Below, piece after piece: positions 28,760 to 40,000 of a DNA stretch of 64,000 nt. Source of the DNA: Sphingomonas zeae. Lineage in GTDB: Bacteria > Pseudomonadota > Alphaproteobacteria > Sphingomonadales > Sphingomonadaceae. How positions within the stretch are numbered: the stretch's first letter is position 1; every line of letters begins with the position of its first letter. The stretch is taken from NCBI RefSeq assembly GCF_014197135.1, contig NZ_JACIFA010000012.1:1-64000 (forward strand), given 5' to 3'. The notes beneath the pieces are model-generated. The model did no database searches. It was not told where the DNA came from and was given only the letters and a program-made list of their open reading frames with translations. The position numbers and the translations under genes were made by a program.

Positions 28760-29788
28760 TCAGATGAGCCCGGCCAGCGGGCTCGACGGGTCGGCGTAGC
28801 GCCGCATTCCCATGCGCCCGGCGCGATACGCCATTCGGCCCGCCTCGACCCCCGCCTTCATCGCGCGGGCCATCAGCACCGGGTCCTTGGCCTCGGCAAT
28901 AGCGGTGTTCATCAGCACGCCGTCACAGCCCAGCTCCATCGCGACGGCCGCTTCCGACGCGGTGCCGACGCCCGCATCGACCAGCACCGGCACCTTGGCG
29001 CCCTCGACGATCAGGCGGATCGTCACCTTGTTCTGGATGCCCAAGCCCGATCCGATCGGGGCACCGAGCGGCATGATCGCGACCGCGCCGACATCCTCCA
29101 GCCGCTTGGCGGCGATTGGGTCGTCGACGCAATAGACCATCGGCTTGAAGCCTTCCTTGGCCAGGATTTCGGTGGCGCGCAGCGTCTCATACATATCCGG
29201 GTAAAGGGTCTTCGCCTCACCCAGTACCTCCAGCTTGACCAGTTCCCAGCCGCCCGCCTCGCGCGCCAGACGCAGCGTGCGGATCGCATCCTCGGCGGTG
29301 AAGCAGCCTGCCGTGTTGGGCAGATAGGTGATCTTCTTGGGATCGATATAGTCGGTCAGCATCGGCGCATTGCGATCCGACACATTGACGCGGCGGACCG
29401 CGACCGTGACGATCTCCGCCCCGGCCGCCTCGACCGCCGCCGCGTTCTGCGCAAAGTCCTTATATTTGCCGGTGCCGACGATCAGGCGCGAACGGAAACG
29501 CCGCCCCGCCACTTCCCACGAATCGTCGTCCGAGACCGCCACCGCATGGTCGCCGCCGCCGACAAAATGAACGATCTCGATCTCATCGCCATCCTCGACC
29601 TGCACCTGCGCCAGCGTCGAGCGCGGCACGACCTCAAGATTGCGCTCGACCGCCACCTTTTCGGGCACCAGCCCCAGCTGGCTCGCCAGATCAGCGAGCG
29701 ACAGCCCGGCCGCGACGCGCTTGTGCTCGCCATTCACGGTGATGGTCACGGTTCCGTCGGTATGGGGCATATGCGTGTCACTTACCAT
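28760..29788 (-). CDS. thiG: Fused sulfur carrier ThiS - thiazole synthase ThiG
   Basis: 342-aa fusion. Residues about 8-75 are a ThiS ubiquitin-like domain ending [11 protein letters not shown], followed by a linker and full-length ThiG (residues about 85-340), with the Schiff-base lysine expected in [11 protein letters not shown] and the sequence [15 protein letters not shown]. ThiG makes the thiazole phosphate of thiamine from DXP, dehydroglycine and ThiS-thiocarboxylate. In the fusion the ThiS GG is internal, so a free C-terminus would need cleavage or an alternative sulfur-transfer route. ATG 29788 is preferred; a TTG five codons upstream is possible. Confidence 0.92.
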   Translation of the reverse strand: MVSDTHMPHTDGTVTITVNGEHKRVAAGLSLADLASQLGLVPEKVAVERNLEVVPRSTLAQVQVEDGDEIEIVHFVGGGDHAVAVSDDDSWEVAGRRFRSRLIVGTGKYKDFAQNAAAVEAAGAEIVTVAVRRVNVSDRNAPMLTDYIDPKKITYLPNTAGCFTAEDAIRTLRLAREAGGWELVKLEVLGEAKTLYPDMYETLRATEILAKEGFKPMVYCVDDPIAAKRLEDVGAVAIMPLGAPIGSGLGIQNKVTIRLIVEGAKVPVLVDAGVGTASEAAVAMELGCDGVLMNTAIAEAKDPVLMARAMKAGVEAGRMAYRAGRMGMRRYADPSSPLAGLI

Positions 29789-29886
29789 GCAGTCGCCACC
29801 CAATCTCGACGCGGGACGGGGTTAGCGGTTAAGGAAGGCCCTCGATCTAGGCCCGGCCACCCCGAGCCGCAACCATGGGAGTGCCG

Positions 29887-30321
29887 ATGCCCGCGACCGT
29901 TTACGTCCTCAACGGGCCGAACCTGAACCTGCTGGGTATGCGCGAGCCGCATATCTATGGTCATGATACGCTGGACGATATTGCGGGGATGCTCGAGGAT
30001 CGCGCGCGGGAGCTCGACCTGGAGATCGACATGCGCCAGTCCAACCATGAAGGCCATCTGATCGACTGGTTGCACGAGGCCCAGGCTTACGAAGCGAAAG
30101 CCGTGCTGCTCAATGCCGGGGGTTTTACCCACACCTCGATTGCGATTCACGACGCGATCAAGTCGGTGACGACCCCGGTGATCGAGGTTCATCTATCCAA
30201 CCCTCATGCACGGGAGCCCTTCCGCCATGAGAGTTTCATCGGGCGTGCCGCAAAAGGCACAATCGCCGGTTTTGGCGCGCAATCCTATCTGCTCGCGCTT
30301 GAAGCCGCCGCCCGGTTCTGA
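29887..30321 (+). CDS. aroQ: 3-dehydroquinate dehydratase, type II
   Basis: 144-aa dodecameric type II enzyme (shikimate step 3). [21 protein letters not shown] contains the catalytic arginine and tyrosine; [19 protein letters not shown] the second active-site segment. ATG 29887 follows GGGAG by five bases; an ATG at 29875 is the alternative. It is followed after 14 bases by accB, the common aroQ-accB-accC order. Confidence 0.96.
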   Translation: MPATVYVLNGPNLNLLGMREPHIYGHDTLDDIAGMLEDRARELDLEIDMRQSNHEGHLIDWLHEAQAYEAKAVLLNAGGFTHTSIAIHDAIKSVTTPVIEVHLSNPHAREPFRHESFIGRAAKGTIAGFGAQSYLLALEAAARF

Positions 30322-30335
30322 CAGGAGCGCGTTCC

Positions 30336-30824
30336 ATGACCGAAAAGACTGAACAAGCCATGAAGGTCGATGTCGACCTCGTCCGTCAGCTCGCCGAGCT
30401 GCTCGACGCCACCGCCCTGACCGAGATCGAGGTCGAGCATGGCGACCGCAAAATCCGCGTCGCGCGCAAGGCGGCTCCCGCCGCACCGATGGCCTATGCC
30501 CCGGCGCCCGCCGCTGCCGCACCCGCCCCGGTGGCGGCCGCGCCGATCGCGGCTGCCCTGCCTGCGGAAGCTGCTACGCCTGCCGTATCGGCCAACGCCG
30601 TGAAGTCGCCGATGGTCGGCACCGTCTATCTGTCGGCCGAGCCGGGTGCCAAGCCCTTCGCCTCGATCGGCCAGAAGGTCGCCGCCGGCGACACGCTGCT
30701 GATCGTAGAGGCTATGAAGGTGATGAACCCGATCACCGCGACGGCGGCGGGCACCGTCACTGCCGTCCTGGTCGAGAACGGCCAGCCGGTCGAGTTCGAC
30801 CAGCCCCTGGTCGTCGTCGAGTAA
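30336..30824 (+). CDS. accB: Acetyl-CoA carboxylase biotin carboxyl carrier protein
   Basis: 162 aa: an N-terminal helical region (1-45), an Ala/Pro-rich flexible linker (about 48-85) and a biotinyl domain with K128 in [10 protein letters not shown]. It carries carboxybiotin between AccC and the carboxyltransferase in the first committed step of fatty acid synthesis. AGGAG lies eight bases before the ATG. AccC starts six bases after the stop. Confidence 0.97.
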   Translation: MTEKTEQAMKVDVDLVRQLAELLDATALTEIEVEHGDRKIRVARKAAPAAPMAYAPAPAAAAPAPVAAAPIAAALPAEAATPAVSANAVKSPMVGTVYLSAEPGAKPFASIGQKVAAGDTLLIVEAMKVMNPITATAAGTVTAVLVENGQPVEFDQPLVVVE

Positions 30825-30830
30825 TCCGCC

Positions 30831-32183
30831 TTGGCGCAGATCAAGAAACTCCTGATCGCCAATCGCGGTGAGATCGCGCTTCGCATCCACCGTGCCTGTC
30901 ACGAGATGGGAATCGAAACCGTCGCCGTGCATTCCACGGCCGACGCCGATGCCATGCATGTGCGCCTCGCCGACCAGGCGGTGTGCATCGGCCCGCCCGC
31001 GGCCGGTGACAGCTATCTCAACATCCCGAACATCATCTCCGCCGCGGAGATTTCGGGCGCGGATGCCATCCACCCCGGCTACGGTTTCCTCTCGGAGAAC
31101 GCCAAGTTCGCCGAGATCGTCGAGGCGCACGGTCTGATCTTCGTCGGCCCGAAGCCCGAGCATATCCGGATCATGGGCGACAAGGTGGAGGCCAAGCGCA
31201 CCGCCGGTGCGCTCGGACTGCCGCTGGTGCCCGGTTCCGCCGGTGCGATTTCGGATATCGAGGAGGCCAAGGCGCTGGCCGCCGAGATCGGCTATCCAGT
31301 GCTCATCAAGGCGGCATCGGGCGGCGGCGGTCGCGGCATGAAGGTCGTGCCCTCCGAGGACCAGCTCGAAACGTTGATGCAGCAGGCGGGTTCGGAAGCG
31401 AAGGCCGCGTTCGGCGATGCCACCGTCTACATGGAAAAATATCTGGGCAACCCCCGGCATATCGAGTTCCAGGTGTTCGGTGACGGCAATGGCCAGGCGA
31501 TCCATCTGGGCGAGCGCGACTGCTCGCTCCAGCGCCGCCACCAGAAGGTGCTGGAGGAAGCCCCCTCGCCGATCATCACGGCCGAGGAGCGTTCGCGCAT
31601 GGGCGGCGTGGTCGCCAAGGCGATGGCCGATATGGGCTATCGCGGTGCGGGCACGATCGAATTCCTGTGGGAAGACGGCGAGTTCTATTTCATCGAGATG
31701 AACACCCGCCTTCAGGTCGAGCATCCCGTTACCGAGATGATTACCGGCCTGGACCTGGTGCGCGAGCAGATCCGCATCGCCGAGGGTCACCCGCTGACCC
31801 TGCGTCAGGAGGATGTGCAGTTCCGGGGTCATGCCATCGAGTGCCGCATCAACGCGGAAGACCCGCGCACCTTCGCCCCCTCGCCGGGCACGGTGAAGAT
31901 GTATCACGCACCGGGTGGGATGCATGTCCGCGTCGATAGCGGGCTCTACCAGGGCTATAAGGTCCCGCCTTATTACGACAGCATGATCGCCAAGCTGATC
32001 GTGTACGGCACGACCCGCGAAGGCGCATTGCGCCGTCTGCGTCGCGCGCTGGAAGAGTTCGTGATCGAGGGGATGAAGACCACCATCCCGCTCCATCAGT
32101 CGCTGCTCGATGACCCGGAGTTCCTTAAGGGCGACTACACGATCAAATGGCTGGAGGAATGGCTGGCCAAGCAGGGCGCGTAA
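30831..32183 (+). CDS. accC: Acetyl-CoA carboxylase biotin carboxylase subunit
   Basis: 450 aa with an ATP-grasp fold. [20 protein letters not shown] at the N-terminus, [14 protein letters not shown] (glycine-rich ATP loop), [20 protein letters not shown] and [10 protein letters not shown] are all present. It starts with TTG at 30831, and no Shine-Dalgarno is visible, so translation is probably coupled to accB six bases upstream. A terminator follows at 32214-32247. Confidence 0.96.
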   Translation: MAQIKKLLIANRGEIALRIHRACHEMGIETVAVHSTADADAMHVRLADQAVCIGPPAAGDSYLNIPNIISAAEISGADAIHPGYGFLSENAKFAEIVEAHGLIFVGPKPEHIRIMGDKVEAKRTAGALGLPLVPGSAGAISDIEEAKALAAEIGYPVLIKAASGGGGRGMKVVPSEDQLETLMQQAGSEAKAAFGDATVYMEKYLGNPRHIEFQVFGDGNGQAIHLGERDCSLQRRHQKVLEEAPSPIITAEERSRMGGVVAKAMADMGYRGAGTIEFLWEDGEFYFIEMNTRLQVEHPVTEMITGLDLVREQIRIAEGHPLTLRQEDVQFRGHAIECRINAEDPRTFAPSPGTVKMYHAPGGMHVRVDSGLYQGYKVPPYYDSMIAKLIVYGTTREGALRRLRRALEEFVIEGMKTTIPLHQSLLDDPEFLKGDYTIKWLEEWLAKQGA

Positions 32184-32213
32184 ACCGCCCTGCTCCCTGA
32201 TCGGGATGGACAT

Positions 32214-32247
32214 AAAAGGCCTCCTCCCCAGCCGGGAGGGGGCTTTT
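32214..32247 (+). terminator. Intrinsic terminator after accC
   Basis: GGCCTCCTCCCC-AGCC-GGGAGGGGGC makes a strong GC stem flanked by AAAA on the left and TTTT on the right, so it could work in both directions. It begins 30 bases after the accC stop. Confidence 0.75.
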
Positions 32248-32310
32248 ATGTGCCCGGAAGCGGGGATTACCCCTCCACATTCCTGCCTGCCCATGGCACA
32301 AGCATCGGCG

Positions 32311-32646
32311 ATGAAGGCGACGATCCTCCACAACCCGCGCTGCTCCAAATCGCGCGAGGCGCTGGCCCTGCTGACCGACGCGGGTGCCGACGTGACGGTG
32401 ATCGAATATCTCAAGACACCGCCAAGCGCCGCGGAACTGGCGCGGATCTACGCGAAGGGCGGCCTGTCCCCGCGCGACGGCCTGCGCAGGGCGGAGGCAG
32501 ATGCCAAGGCGCTGTCCGGCGCGGATGACACGACGGTTCTCGACGCGATGGCGGCCAACCCCATCCTTATTGAGCGGCCGCTGATCGAAACCGACAAGGG
32601 CGTGGTCATCGGCCGTCCACCCGAAGCCGTTCGCAGCATCCTGTGA
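32311..32646 (+). CDS. arsC: ArsC-family arsenate reductase (glutaredoxin-type)
   Basis: 111-aa thioredoxin-fold protein. ILHNPRCSKSREALALL carries the catalytic cysteine (C11) and adjacent arginine; ERPLIETDKGVVIGRP holds the second anion-binding arginine. It reduces arsenate with glutathione/glutaredoxin, though YffB/Spx-like relatives share the fold. No ars operon neighbours, so true arsenate resistance is uncertain. ATG 32311 gives the family N-terminus; ATG 32293 is possible. Confidence 0.82.
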   Translation: MKATILHNPRCSKSREALALLTDAGADVTVIEYLKTPPSAAELARIYAKGGLSPRDGLRRAEADAKALSGADDTTVLDAMAANPILIERPLIETDKGVVIGRPPEAVRSIL

Positions 32647-32650
32647 CCGC

Positions 32651-33145
<495 letters not shown>

Positions 33146-33165
33146 GGCACTCCACCCTCTACGTC

Positions 33166-33188
33166 ATCGGGCCGACATCCGGCCCGAT
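33166..33188 (+). other. Stem-loop between glnB and glnA
   Basis: ATCGGGCCG-ACATC-CGGCCCGAT is a perfect 9-bp stem, followed seven bases later by a short T-run. It may be a partial terminator or mRNA processing/stabilising element setting the glnB:glnA ratio. The remaining 60 bases before glnA hold AGAGAGAACGACAC, the likely ribosome binding region. Confidence 0.5.
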
Positions 33189-33252
33189 TAAAGGTTTTTC
33201 ACCGGCCCCGGTCATCTCCGGGTGTCGGATCTAAGCAGAGAGAGAACGACAC

Positions 33253-34665
33253 ATGGCGAATACGGCCAGCGACATCCTGAAGAAGATCAAGGACGAGGAG
33301 ATCGAGTGGATCGACCTGCGTTTCACCGATCCCAAGGGCAAGTGGCAGCACCTGACCATGGTCGCGTCGATCCTGGGTGAAGACGAATTGACCGACGGCC
33401 TGATGTTCGACGGCTCGTCGATCGAGGGCTGGAAGGCGATCAACGAGTCGGACATGGTCCTCAAGCCCGACCTCGACGCCGTCTACACCGATCCGTTCTC
33501 GGCCACCCCGATGCTGATCGTGTTCTGCGACATCGTCGAGCCGTCGACCGGCGAACTTTATGCCCGCGATCCGCGCTCGACCGCCAAGCGCGCCGAGGCG
33601 TTCGTGAAGACCACCGGCATCGGCGACACCGTCTATGTCGGACCGGAAGCCGAATTCTTCATGTTCGACGACGTGCAGTTCGACACCAACTATTCGTCAT
33701 CCTATTTCAAGATCGACGATGTTGAGTTGCCCACCAATACCGGCCGTGAGTATGAAGGCGGCAATCTGGGCCACCGCCCGCGCGCCAAGGGCGGCTATTT
33801 CCCCGTCGCGCCGGTCGACTCGGCCGTCGACATCCGCGGCGAGATGGTGTCGACCATGCTCGAAATGGGCCTGCCCTGCGACAAGCACCACCACGAGGTT
33901 GCCGCCGCGCAGCACGAGCTGGGCCTGACCTTCGGCACGCTGACCCAGACCGCCGACCGCATGCAGATCTACAAATATGTCGTGCATCAGGTCGCCCATG
34001 CTTACGGCAAGACCGCGACCTTCATGCCCAAGCCGATCAAGGAAGATAACGGCTCGGGCATGCACACCCACTTCTCGATCTGGGAAGGCAAGACCCCGCT
34101 GTTCGCCGGCAACGGCTATGCTGGCCTGTCGGAAACCTGCCTGTACTTCATCGGCGGCATCATCAAGCATGCCAAGGCGGTGAACGCCTTCACCAATCCG
34201 ACCACCAACTCGTACAAGCGTCTGGTGCCGGGTTACGAAGCGCCGGTGCTGCTCGCTTACTCGGCGCGCAACCGCTCGGCCTCGTGCCGCATTCCCTACG
34301 GCACCGGCCCGAAGTCGAAGCGCGTCGAAGTGCGCTTCCCCGACGCGCTGGCGAACCCCTATCTCGCCTATGCGGCGCTGCTGATGGCGGGTCTGGACGG
34401 TATCCAGAACAAGATCCATCCGGGCGAGGCGATGGACAAGAACCTGTACGACCTGCCGCCCGCCGAACTGGCCCAGGTCCCGACCGTCTGCGGTAGCTTG
34501 CGCGAAGCGCTCGACTCACTGGCCGCCGACCACGACTTCCTGCTGAAGGGCGACGTGTTCACCAAGGACCAGATTGAGAGCTATATCGAGCTGAAGATGA
34601 GCGAAGTGATGCGCTGGGAAATGACCCCCAGCCCGGTCGAATACGACATGTATTACAGCGGCTGA
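33253..34665 (+). CDS. glnA: Glutamine synthetase, type I
   Basis: 470-aa dodecameric enzyme condensing glutamate and ammonia. [18 protein letters not shown], the metal-binding [13 protein letters not shown] and [13 protein letters not shown] match GSI-beta. Y399 in [10 protein letters not shown] is the adenylylation site, equivalent to Y397 in E. coli. Expression with GlnB from the sigma-54-type promoter makes a standard nitrogen-control unit. A terminator lies 30 bases after the stop. Confidence 0.98.
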   Translation: MANTASDILKKIKDEEIEWIDLRFTDPKGKWQHLTMVASILGEDELTDGLMFDGSSIEGWKAINESDMVLKPDLDAVYTDPFSATPMLIVFCDIVEPSTGELYARDPRSTAKRAEAFVKTTGIGDTVYVGPEAEFFMFDDVQFDTNYSSSYFKIDDVELPTNTGREYEGGNLGHRPRAKGGYFPVAPVDSAVDIRGEMVSTMLEMGLPCDKHHHEVAAAQHELGLTFGTLTQTADRMQIYKYVVHQVAHAYGKTATFMPKPIKEDNGSGMHTHFSIWEGKTPLFAGNGYAGLSETCLYFIGGIIKHAKAVNAFTNPTTNSYKRLVPGYEAPVLLAYSARNRSASCRIPYGTGPKSKRVEVRFPDALANPYLAYAALLMAGLDGIQNKIHPGEAMDKNLYDLPPAELAQVPTVCGSLREALDSLAADHDFLLKGDVFTKDQIESYIELKMSEVMRWEMTPSPVEYDMYYSG

Positions 34666-34694
34666 TCCAGCCACTGACCGATGTCACTACGGGG

Positions 34695-34721
34695 AAAGGG
34701 GCCGCAAGGCCCCTTTCTTTT
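34695..34721 (+). terminator. Intrinsic terminator after glnA
   Basis: AAAGGGGCC-GCAA-GGCCCCTTT is a perfect nine-pair stem followed by CTTTTT. It lies inside what would otherwise be the upstream part of the next open frame, which helps place that gene's start downstream. Confidence 0.9.
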
Positions 34722-34737
34722 TGGGAGGAGTGTAAAG

Positions 34738-35061
34738 GTGCTTTTCAGCTTCGGCTTTTCCGCCCCGATCGACATGTTGAGCTGGGTCGTCGCCCTCATG
34801 CTCGGCGCCAAGCTGATCGCCACGCTGGTGCTGCTTCTGGTGGGTAGAGATGTCAGGGATCGGCCCGGATGGGGACCGATATTGTGGTGGGTCACCAAGC
34901 TGACGCCCATCGTCGCGATCCCCTGCGCCATTGCCATCGCCCTGCTGCAACGACAATTCGACGCAGCTTTGCTCTTCGGTGCCATGGCTCTGTTCGTCGC
35001 CATAGCCGTACCGCTGAAGGTCAGGCAGCGACAAGCGCGCATTGCGCGGGGGACTCGTTAA
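34738..35061 (+). CDS. Three-helix inner membrane protein, unknown function
   Basis: 107 aa with about three transmembrane helices (residues about 10-35, 48-68 and 70-92) and a basic C-terminal tail. The GTG at 34738 is the likely start: GGAGGAG lies nine bases upstream and an earlier ATG (34681) falls within the glnA terminator. No family recognised. Confidence 0.6.
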   Translation: MLFSFGFSAPIDMLSWVVALMLGAKLIATLVLLLVGRDVRDRPGWGPILWWVTKLTPIVAIPCAIAIALLQRQFDAALLFGAMALFVAIAVPLKVRQRQARIARGTR

Positions 35062-35083
35062 GCGAACAGCCTAAAACCATAAT

Positions 35084-35383
35084 TCAGGTCATACGCGGCT
35101 CGCCCACCTCGTAGACGACCAGCCGACGCTCGCAGATACCCAGTTCCGGCCAAGCAGCCCGCCACTCGGCGATGTGCGGCGAGGCGAAATGGCGGTCCAG
35201 CGCGGACTGATCGACCCACATTTCTTTCACATGGATGAGGCCGGGTTCGAGCACGTCTTCCGCATAGCCATAGTCCAGGCATCCCGGCTCGGCGCGGCTG
35301 GCCTCGACCATGCGCTGCATGACCGGACGGGCGGCGTCCAGATTTTCCGGCGGCAGGCGCACGGTGCCGACGATCAGCAGCAC
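35084..35383 (-). CDS. ABM-fold quinol monooxygenase-like protein
   Basis: 99 aa of the antibiotic biosynthesis monooxygenase (dimeric alpha-beta barrel) family. EPGCLDYGYAEDVLEPGLIHVKEMW and LDRHFASPHIAEW are typical. Such proteins include YgiN-type quinol monooxygenases; the substrate here is unknown. Its start is within two bases of the cyclophilin stop, so they are cotranscribed. Confidence 0.85.
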   Translation of the reverse strand: MLLIVGTVRLPPENLDAARPVMQRMVEASRAEPGCLDYGYAEDVLEPGLIHVKEMWVDQSALDRHFASPHIAEWRAAWPELGICERRLVVYEVGEPRMT

Positions 35384-35384
35384 G

Positions 35385-36002
35385 TCATTGCGCTACCGCC
35401 AACCGCTTGGCCGACAGGATCTTGATCGGCGCGGCCAGCATCTCGCCCTTGAACGGCCCCTTGGCGGGGTCGGCGGGCTGGTCGAGGATCTTGTGGATCA
35501 CGTCCATCCCCTCGACGACATGGCCGAAGGCGGCATAGCCCAGATTGTCGCCGGGCTTGGACGGATCGGCGTCGAGCGAGGGCTGGTCGCCGACCATGAT
35601 GGTGAAGTCGCCGCGCGCCGATCCGGGGGCCAGCCGCGCGATCGAGATGGTGCCATCCGTGTGCTTGATGCCGGTCTTGGTCGTCGGCTCATGCGCGATC
35701 GGGGGCAGGATGCGTTTGGGTTCGTTCTGGATGCCAAACTGGACGAAGCCGAAATCGGGCGCGACGCGGACCGTACGGTAGAAGGTCACGCCGTCCAGCC
35801 GATGCTGGTCGACATAGCGCAAGAAATTGCCGGTGGTGATCGGCGCATGGGTGCGGTCGAGGTCGAGCACCACGGGTCCGAGACTCGTCTGCATCGCGAC
35901 GCGGACCATGACGGGCTTTGGGGCTTCGGTGGTCGTCGGCGCCGGCGGAGTTGCGGGAACGGTCTGGGCGGCCAGCAGGGCGACGGACAGGAGCGCGATC
36001 AT
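35385..36002 (-). CDS. Exported cyclophilin-type peptidyl-prolyl isomerase
   Basis: 205 aa. A short signal peptide and Pro/Thr-rich linker (1-30) precede a cyclophilin domain: LGPVVLDLDRTHAPITTGNFLRYVDQ, FVQFGIQ and NLGYAAFGHVVEGMDVIHKI. The position of the usual catalytic arginine is covered by FYRTVRVAPDFGFVQFG, where proline and the canonical RVIP context are missing, so activity may be modified. It catalyses cis-trans proline isomerisation in the periplasm by family. Confidence 0.87.
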   Translation of the reverse strand: MIALLSVALLAAQTVPATPPAPTTTEAPKPVMVRVAMQTSLGPVVLDLDRTHAPITTGNFLRYVDQHRLDGVTFYRTVRVAPDFGFVQFGIQNEPKRILPPIAHEPTTKTGIKHTDGTISIARLAPGSARGDFTIMVGDQPSLDADPSKPGDNLGYAAFGHVVEGMDVIHKILDQPADPAKGPFKGEMLAAPIKILSAKRLAVAQ

Positions 36003-36077
36003 CTTGGTCTCCGGGGGGCAGGAATTTGGCGGCAGGTTAGCGAGGTTTCGGGGCGAGGTGTATCCCTTGCCATGACC

Positions 36078-37052
36078 TCACGGAATAAGAACCGTGCTTC
36101 CTACCGTCTCCCCCGCCTCGATCGCACGGTGTGCCTCTGCTGCATCGGTCAACGCGAACGTCTGTCCGATCTCCGGCGTGATCGCGCCCTTCTCCAGCAT
36201 CGCGAAGACCCGTGCGATCAGGCTGCGCTTTTCCTGCGCCGTCACGGCATAGTCGAACAAGGTCGGCCGGGTGACGAACAGCGATCCCTTGGCGGCGAGG
36301 ATGCCCAGATTGACGCCATCCACCGCGCCCGAGGCATTGCCGAAGCTGACGACCAGCCCGCGCCGCGCCGTGCTGTTCAGCGACGCTTCCCAGGTCGCCT
36401 TGCCGACCCCGTCAATCACCACCGGCACGCCCGCGCCGCCGGTGATCTCGCGTACGCGGGCGGCGACATCCTCGGTCCGGTTGAGGATGACGTGATCGGC
36501 CCCGGCCGTGCGCGCCTTCTCCGCCTTGGCCTCGGACCCGACGGTCGCGATCACCGTCGCACCGATCGCCTTGAGCCAGCCGACCGCGAGGTGCCCCACC
36601 CCGCCCGCCGCCGCATGGACCAGAACGGTCCAGCCCGTCTGCACCTTCGCGCAATCCTCGATCAGGAAAGCGGTCGTCGCGCCTTTCAGCAGGATCGCCG
36701 CCGCCGTCTGGTCATCGACATGATCGGGCAGCGGCACTAGCAGATCTGCCGCGACGTTGCGCGCCGTGGCATAGGCGCCGCGCGCCGGGCCGAACACGCC
36801 AACCCGGTCGCCGACCTTACAGTCGGTCACGCCCTCGCCCACCGCCTCGACCACGCCCGCCGCTTCCGAGCCCAGCTTGCCGGGCAGCTCGATCGGGTAC
36901 AGCCCGCTGCGGTGATAGGTGTCGATATAGTTCAGGCCGACCGCATGATGCCGCATCCGCACCTCACCCTTGGCGGGCGGCGGCAGTTGCTCGTCACGCC
37001 ACTGGATGACCTCTGGCCCGCCGGTGCGGTCGATAAAGGCGGTCTTTTCCAT
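36078..37052 (-). CDS. Quinone oxidoreductase, zinc-less MDR family
   Basis: 324 aa. An N-terminal GroES-like domain (GLNYIDTYHRSGLYPIELPG, the QOR signature) precedes a Rossmann NADPH-binding domain with VHAAAGGVGHLAVGWLKAIG. Likely an NADPH:quinone reductase acting by one-electron or enoyl-type reduction. The start at 37052 (MEKTAFID) is the family N-terminus. It lies 37 bases from tamB's stop, on the same strand. Confidence 0.92.
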   Translation of the reverse strand: MEKTAFIDRTGGPEVIQWRDEQLPPPAKGEVRMRHHAVGLNYIDTYHRSGLYPIELPGKLGSEAAGVVEAVGEGVTDCKVGDRVGVFGPARGAYATARNVAADLLVPLPDHVDDQTAAAILLKGATTAFLIEDCAKVQTGWTVLVHAAAGGVGHLAVGWLKAIGATVIATVGSEAKAEKARTAGADHVILNRTEDVAARVREITGGAGVPVVIDGVGKATWEASLNSTARRGLVVSFGNASGAVDGVNLGILAAKGSLFVTRPTLFDYAVTAQEKRSLIARVFAMLEKGAITPEIGQTFALTDAAEAHRAIEAGETVGSTVLIP

Positions 37053-37089
37053 GGCTCTACTCCAGTTCGCGTTCGCGCGGGCCAACGCC

Positions 37090-40000
37090 TCAATAGTCCT
37101 TGGATATCCGCACATTCACATTCTGCCGCCCCAAGGTCGAGATGCTGGACAACAGCGACAGCCAACGCGTCACCTGGAACTCGATCTGGGTCGCGGAATA
37201 GCCCTGCCCGTCGGTGATGATCTCGGCATAGAAGCGCCGGGTGATGTATTTGCCTGCCGCGACCGAGGTGGCCCGCCCGATCTGAACGTCGGCGGGGAGC
37301 ACGCGAAGCCGGTCCAGTCCCGCTGCCCGCCGCACCGCGTTGATCGGGTTCAGCCCACCCCCGCCATCCTGAAGCGCGGCAACGGCGGCGGCCAGTTGCA
37401 ACGCCTCGGGCGCGGACAGGCTGGCGATCGATGTACCGAACAGCAGACGCGATAGCAGTTCGTCATTGGGCAGAGCGGGCGTGCTGGAAAAGCCGATCTC
37501 GGGCTTCAGCGCGGTGCCGGTGACGCGGATCGTGGCGCTCAGCCCCTGCACATTCGCGTTGGCGGCGATGTCGAGCGCGGGGTTGGCGGGCACCTCTCCG
37601 CCGAAGCGGATGATGCCGCGCGCCAGATCGAACTCGCGGCCCGCAAATTCGTAATCGCCGCGGATCAGAGTCGCCTGGCCGGTGATCGCAGGATTGTCGG
37701 GCGTGCCGCCGATCTTCAGGTCGGCCGACCATTCGCTGTTCAGCCCCAGGCCGGACACGATCAGGCCGTTGGGCGCATGCGCCTTCACCGCCAGCGTCCA
37801 GGGCTTGCGCGGAACATCGTCCTCCTCGCCGCCGCCGGGGATATTGATCTCGCGGATGTTGAGCTGCGGCACGGCGGTCGCCGCCGAGGCCCGGCCGAGG
37901 CGATAGCGGCTGCGGTTGAGCACCACATCGCCGCCGATCGTGCCGCCCGCGCCATCGGAATGGAAAGTCAGCGGCCCCGTCACGGTCGCACCAATATCGT
38001 CGCGCGCGATCATCACCGCGTTGCTGGCGTTGAGCGACAGGTCGAGCCCGACGCCCTTGGCGGCGGCGAAGTCGAACTGGCCGGTGCCGCTGACCCGGCC
38101 ATCCTTGCCCGCCTGTGCGACGAAGCGGTCGATGACCAGCCGCGATCCGCCGAACCGGCCGGTTGCCTGCACATCGGTCAGAACGGTGCCGGTCGTGGCA
38201 CTCTCGATCCGCGCGCCGACGGCTTTTACCGCACCCCGGATGACCGGCTGGCTCAGCGATCCGGTCACGTCCGCGCCGATCGCGACGGGGCCGGACAGAT
38301 CGAACATCTCGACGCTGGTCAGTCGCCACAGCGTGTCGGCAGGCCCGGCATAACGCAGCTGCGCGATCAGCCGCCCCGCCTGCATCCGGCTGGCCCAGTC
38401 CGCCGCGCCGCCTGGAACGATCAGCGCCTGGCCGCGCCCGATGATCTTGCCCCCCGACGCCATCACCGCGCGAACGCCCAGCCGGTCGGCGGACAGCACG
38501 CCCGCCACGCCCATGTCGATCGGGCGAGAGGTCAGGACCAGACCCGCACGGGTCAGCCCCCTTATGGTCAGGTCCGCCTTACCGGTCGGCGCGCCCGTCG
38601 CCTGCCGGATGGTGAGCGTGCCGGTCGCGGTGCCCCCCAGCCCCAACCCCGGATAGCCGATGTCGAGCACGGCCAGCGGCATCCGTGTCAGGCTGGCCTG
38701 TATCTCCGTTGCGTCGGGATCGAACCGGCCCGCCAGCTTCGCCTCGCCGCCCGCAAAGCTCAACCGGGTCGGCGCCAGAACCCAACCATCGCCGTCACGG
38801 GTGATGATCGCAGGCGACAGCAATTGCAGCGGCCGCCGGTCGAGCGTGCCTTGCGCGGTGGTCGAGAAACGATCGGGCGAAACCTGCGTCACGGTCTGGA
38901 TCGAAAAGGCCCGACCCCGCGATCCCGAGATGCCGACCCGAACCTCGCCGGTGCCGCCGCGCATCCGGGCGGTGCCGTTCATCTGCGCGATGTGGAGCGC
39001 GCCGCGCCGCAGCCCTTGCGCATTCGCCGTCCCCTCGATCGAGGCCCCGGCGGGATCGAGCAGCGCGACCAGGTCGACCCGGCCCTGTCGGACGGTGACG
39101 CCCGAAATCTGCGCCTGCCGCGCGGCCAGGTGCGCCTCGATCCGCTGGACCTCACCGACCGGGCGGAACAGCAGCTCGCCCGACAGGCCGCCGCCGCCCA
39201 CGTCCAGCCGCCCGGCAAAGCTCCCCTGCACGACGTTGAGCGCGCCGGTCGCGCGCGCGCCTGCCACCAGCAGCGGCTGGATCTGGATCACCGCATCCTG
39301 CCCGCGCGGCAACAGGATCGCGCCGCTTGCCTGGAACGGCCCCAGCCGCGAGCCGCCTGCCGCGCGGAAGGCAAAACCCTGATCGGTCGGGTCGAGATGC
39401 GCGCGCACATCGCTCAGCCCCATCGCCGCATTGGGCGAGGCGAGCAGCAGGTCGAGCGTTGGCTTGTCGATCCGCCCGTCGAGCACCATCTGGACCGGGC
39501 CATAACTGCGCTGCCGCCCGCCGCCGACGAAATGGAAAGTGCCGTCGCGCCGTCGGATCGCTTCGCCGGTCAGGCGGATGTCGGGACCGGTCAGGACCAG
39601 GTGGTGGAAGTGGAAGACGCCGTCCGTCCCCCGCTCCAGGTCGGTGGTCAGATGCGGCAATCCTCCCGCGAGCGAGCGCAGAAACGCATTGTCGAGCCGC
39701 CGGACCTGCGCTTCACCCCGCCCGACGACACGCGTGCCATGGCCGTTTGGACCTGGCACCGCAGTCAGCCGCGACTTTACATCGACGATGCCGAGACCTG
39801 GAATGAGGTAGCGCTGGAGCGCGCCGTCCAGCCCGACGTCATAACGCCCATTGGTCAGGTCGATGCGCAGGTTGAGCCGCCCCGCCAGCTTGTCGGAGCG
39901 CAGCACCAGCCCCTGCCCCATAATCTCACGCGGGGTGATACGCAGATCACCCGCCGCCGACAGCCGGTGCAAGATACCACCCGCCGCCTCGCCCACACCT

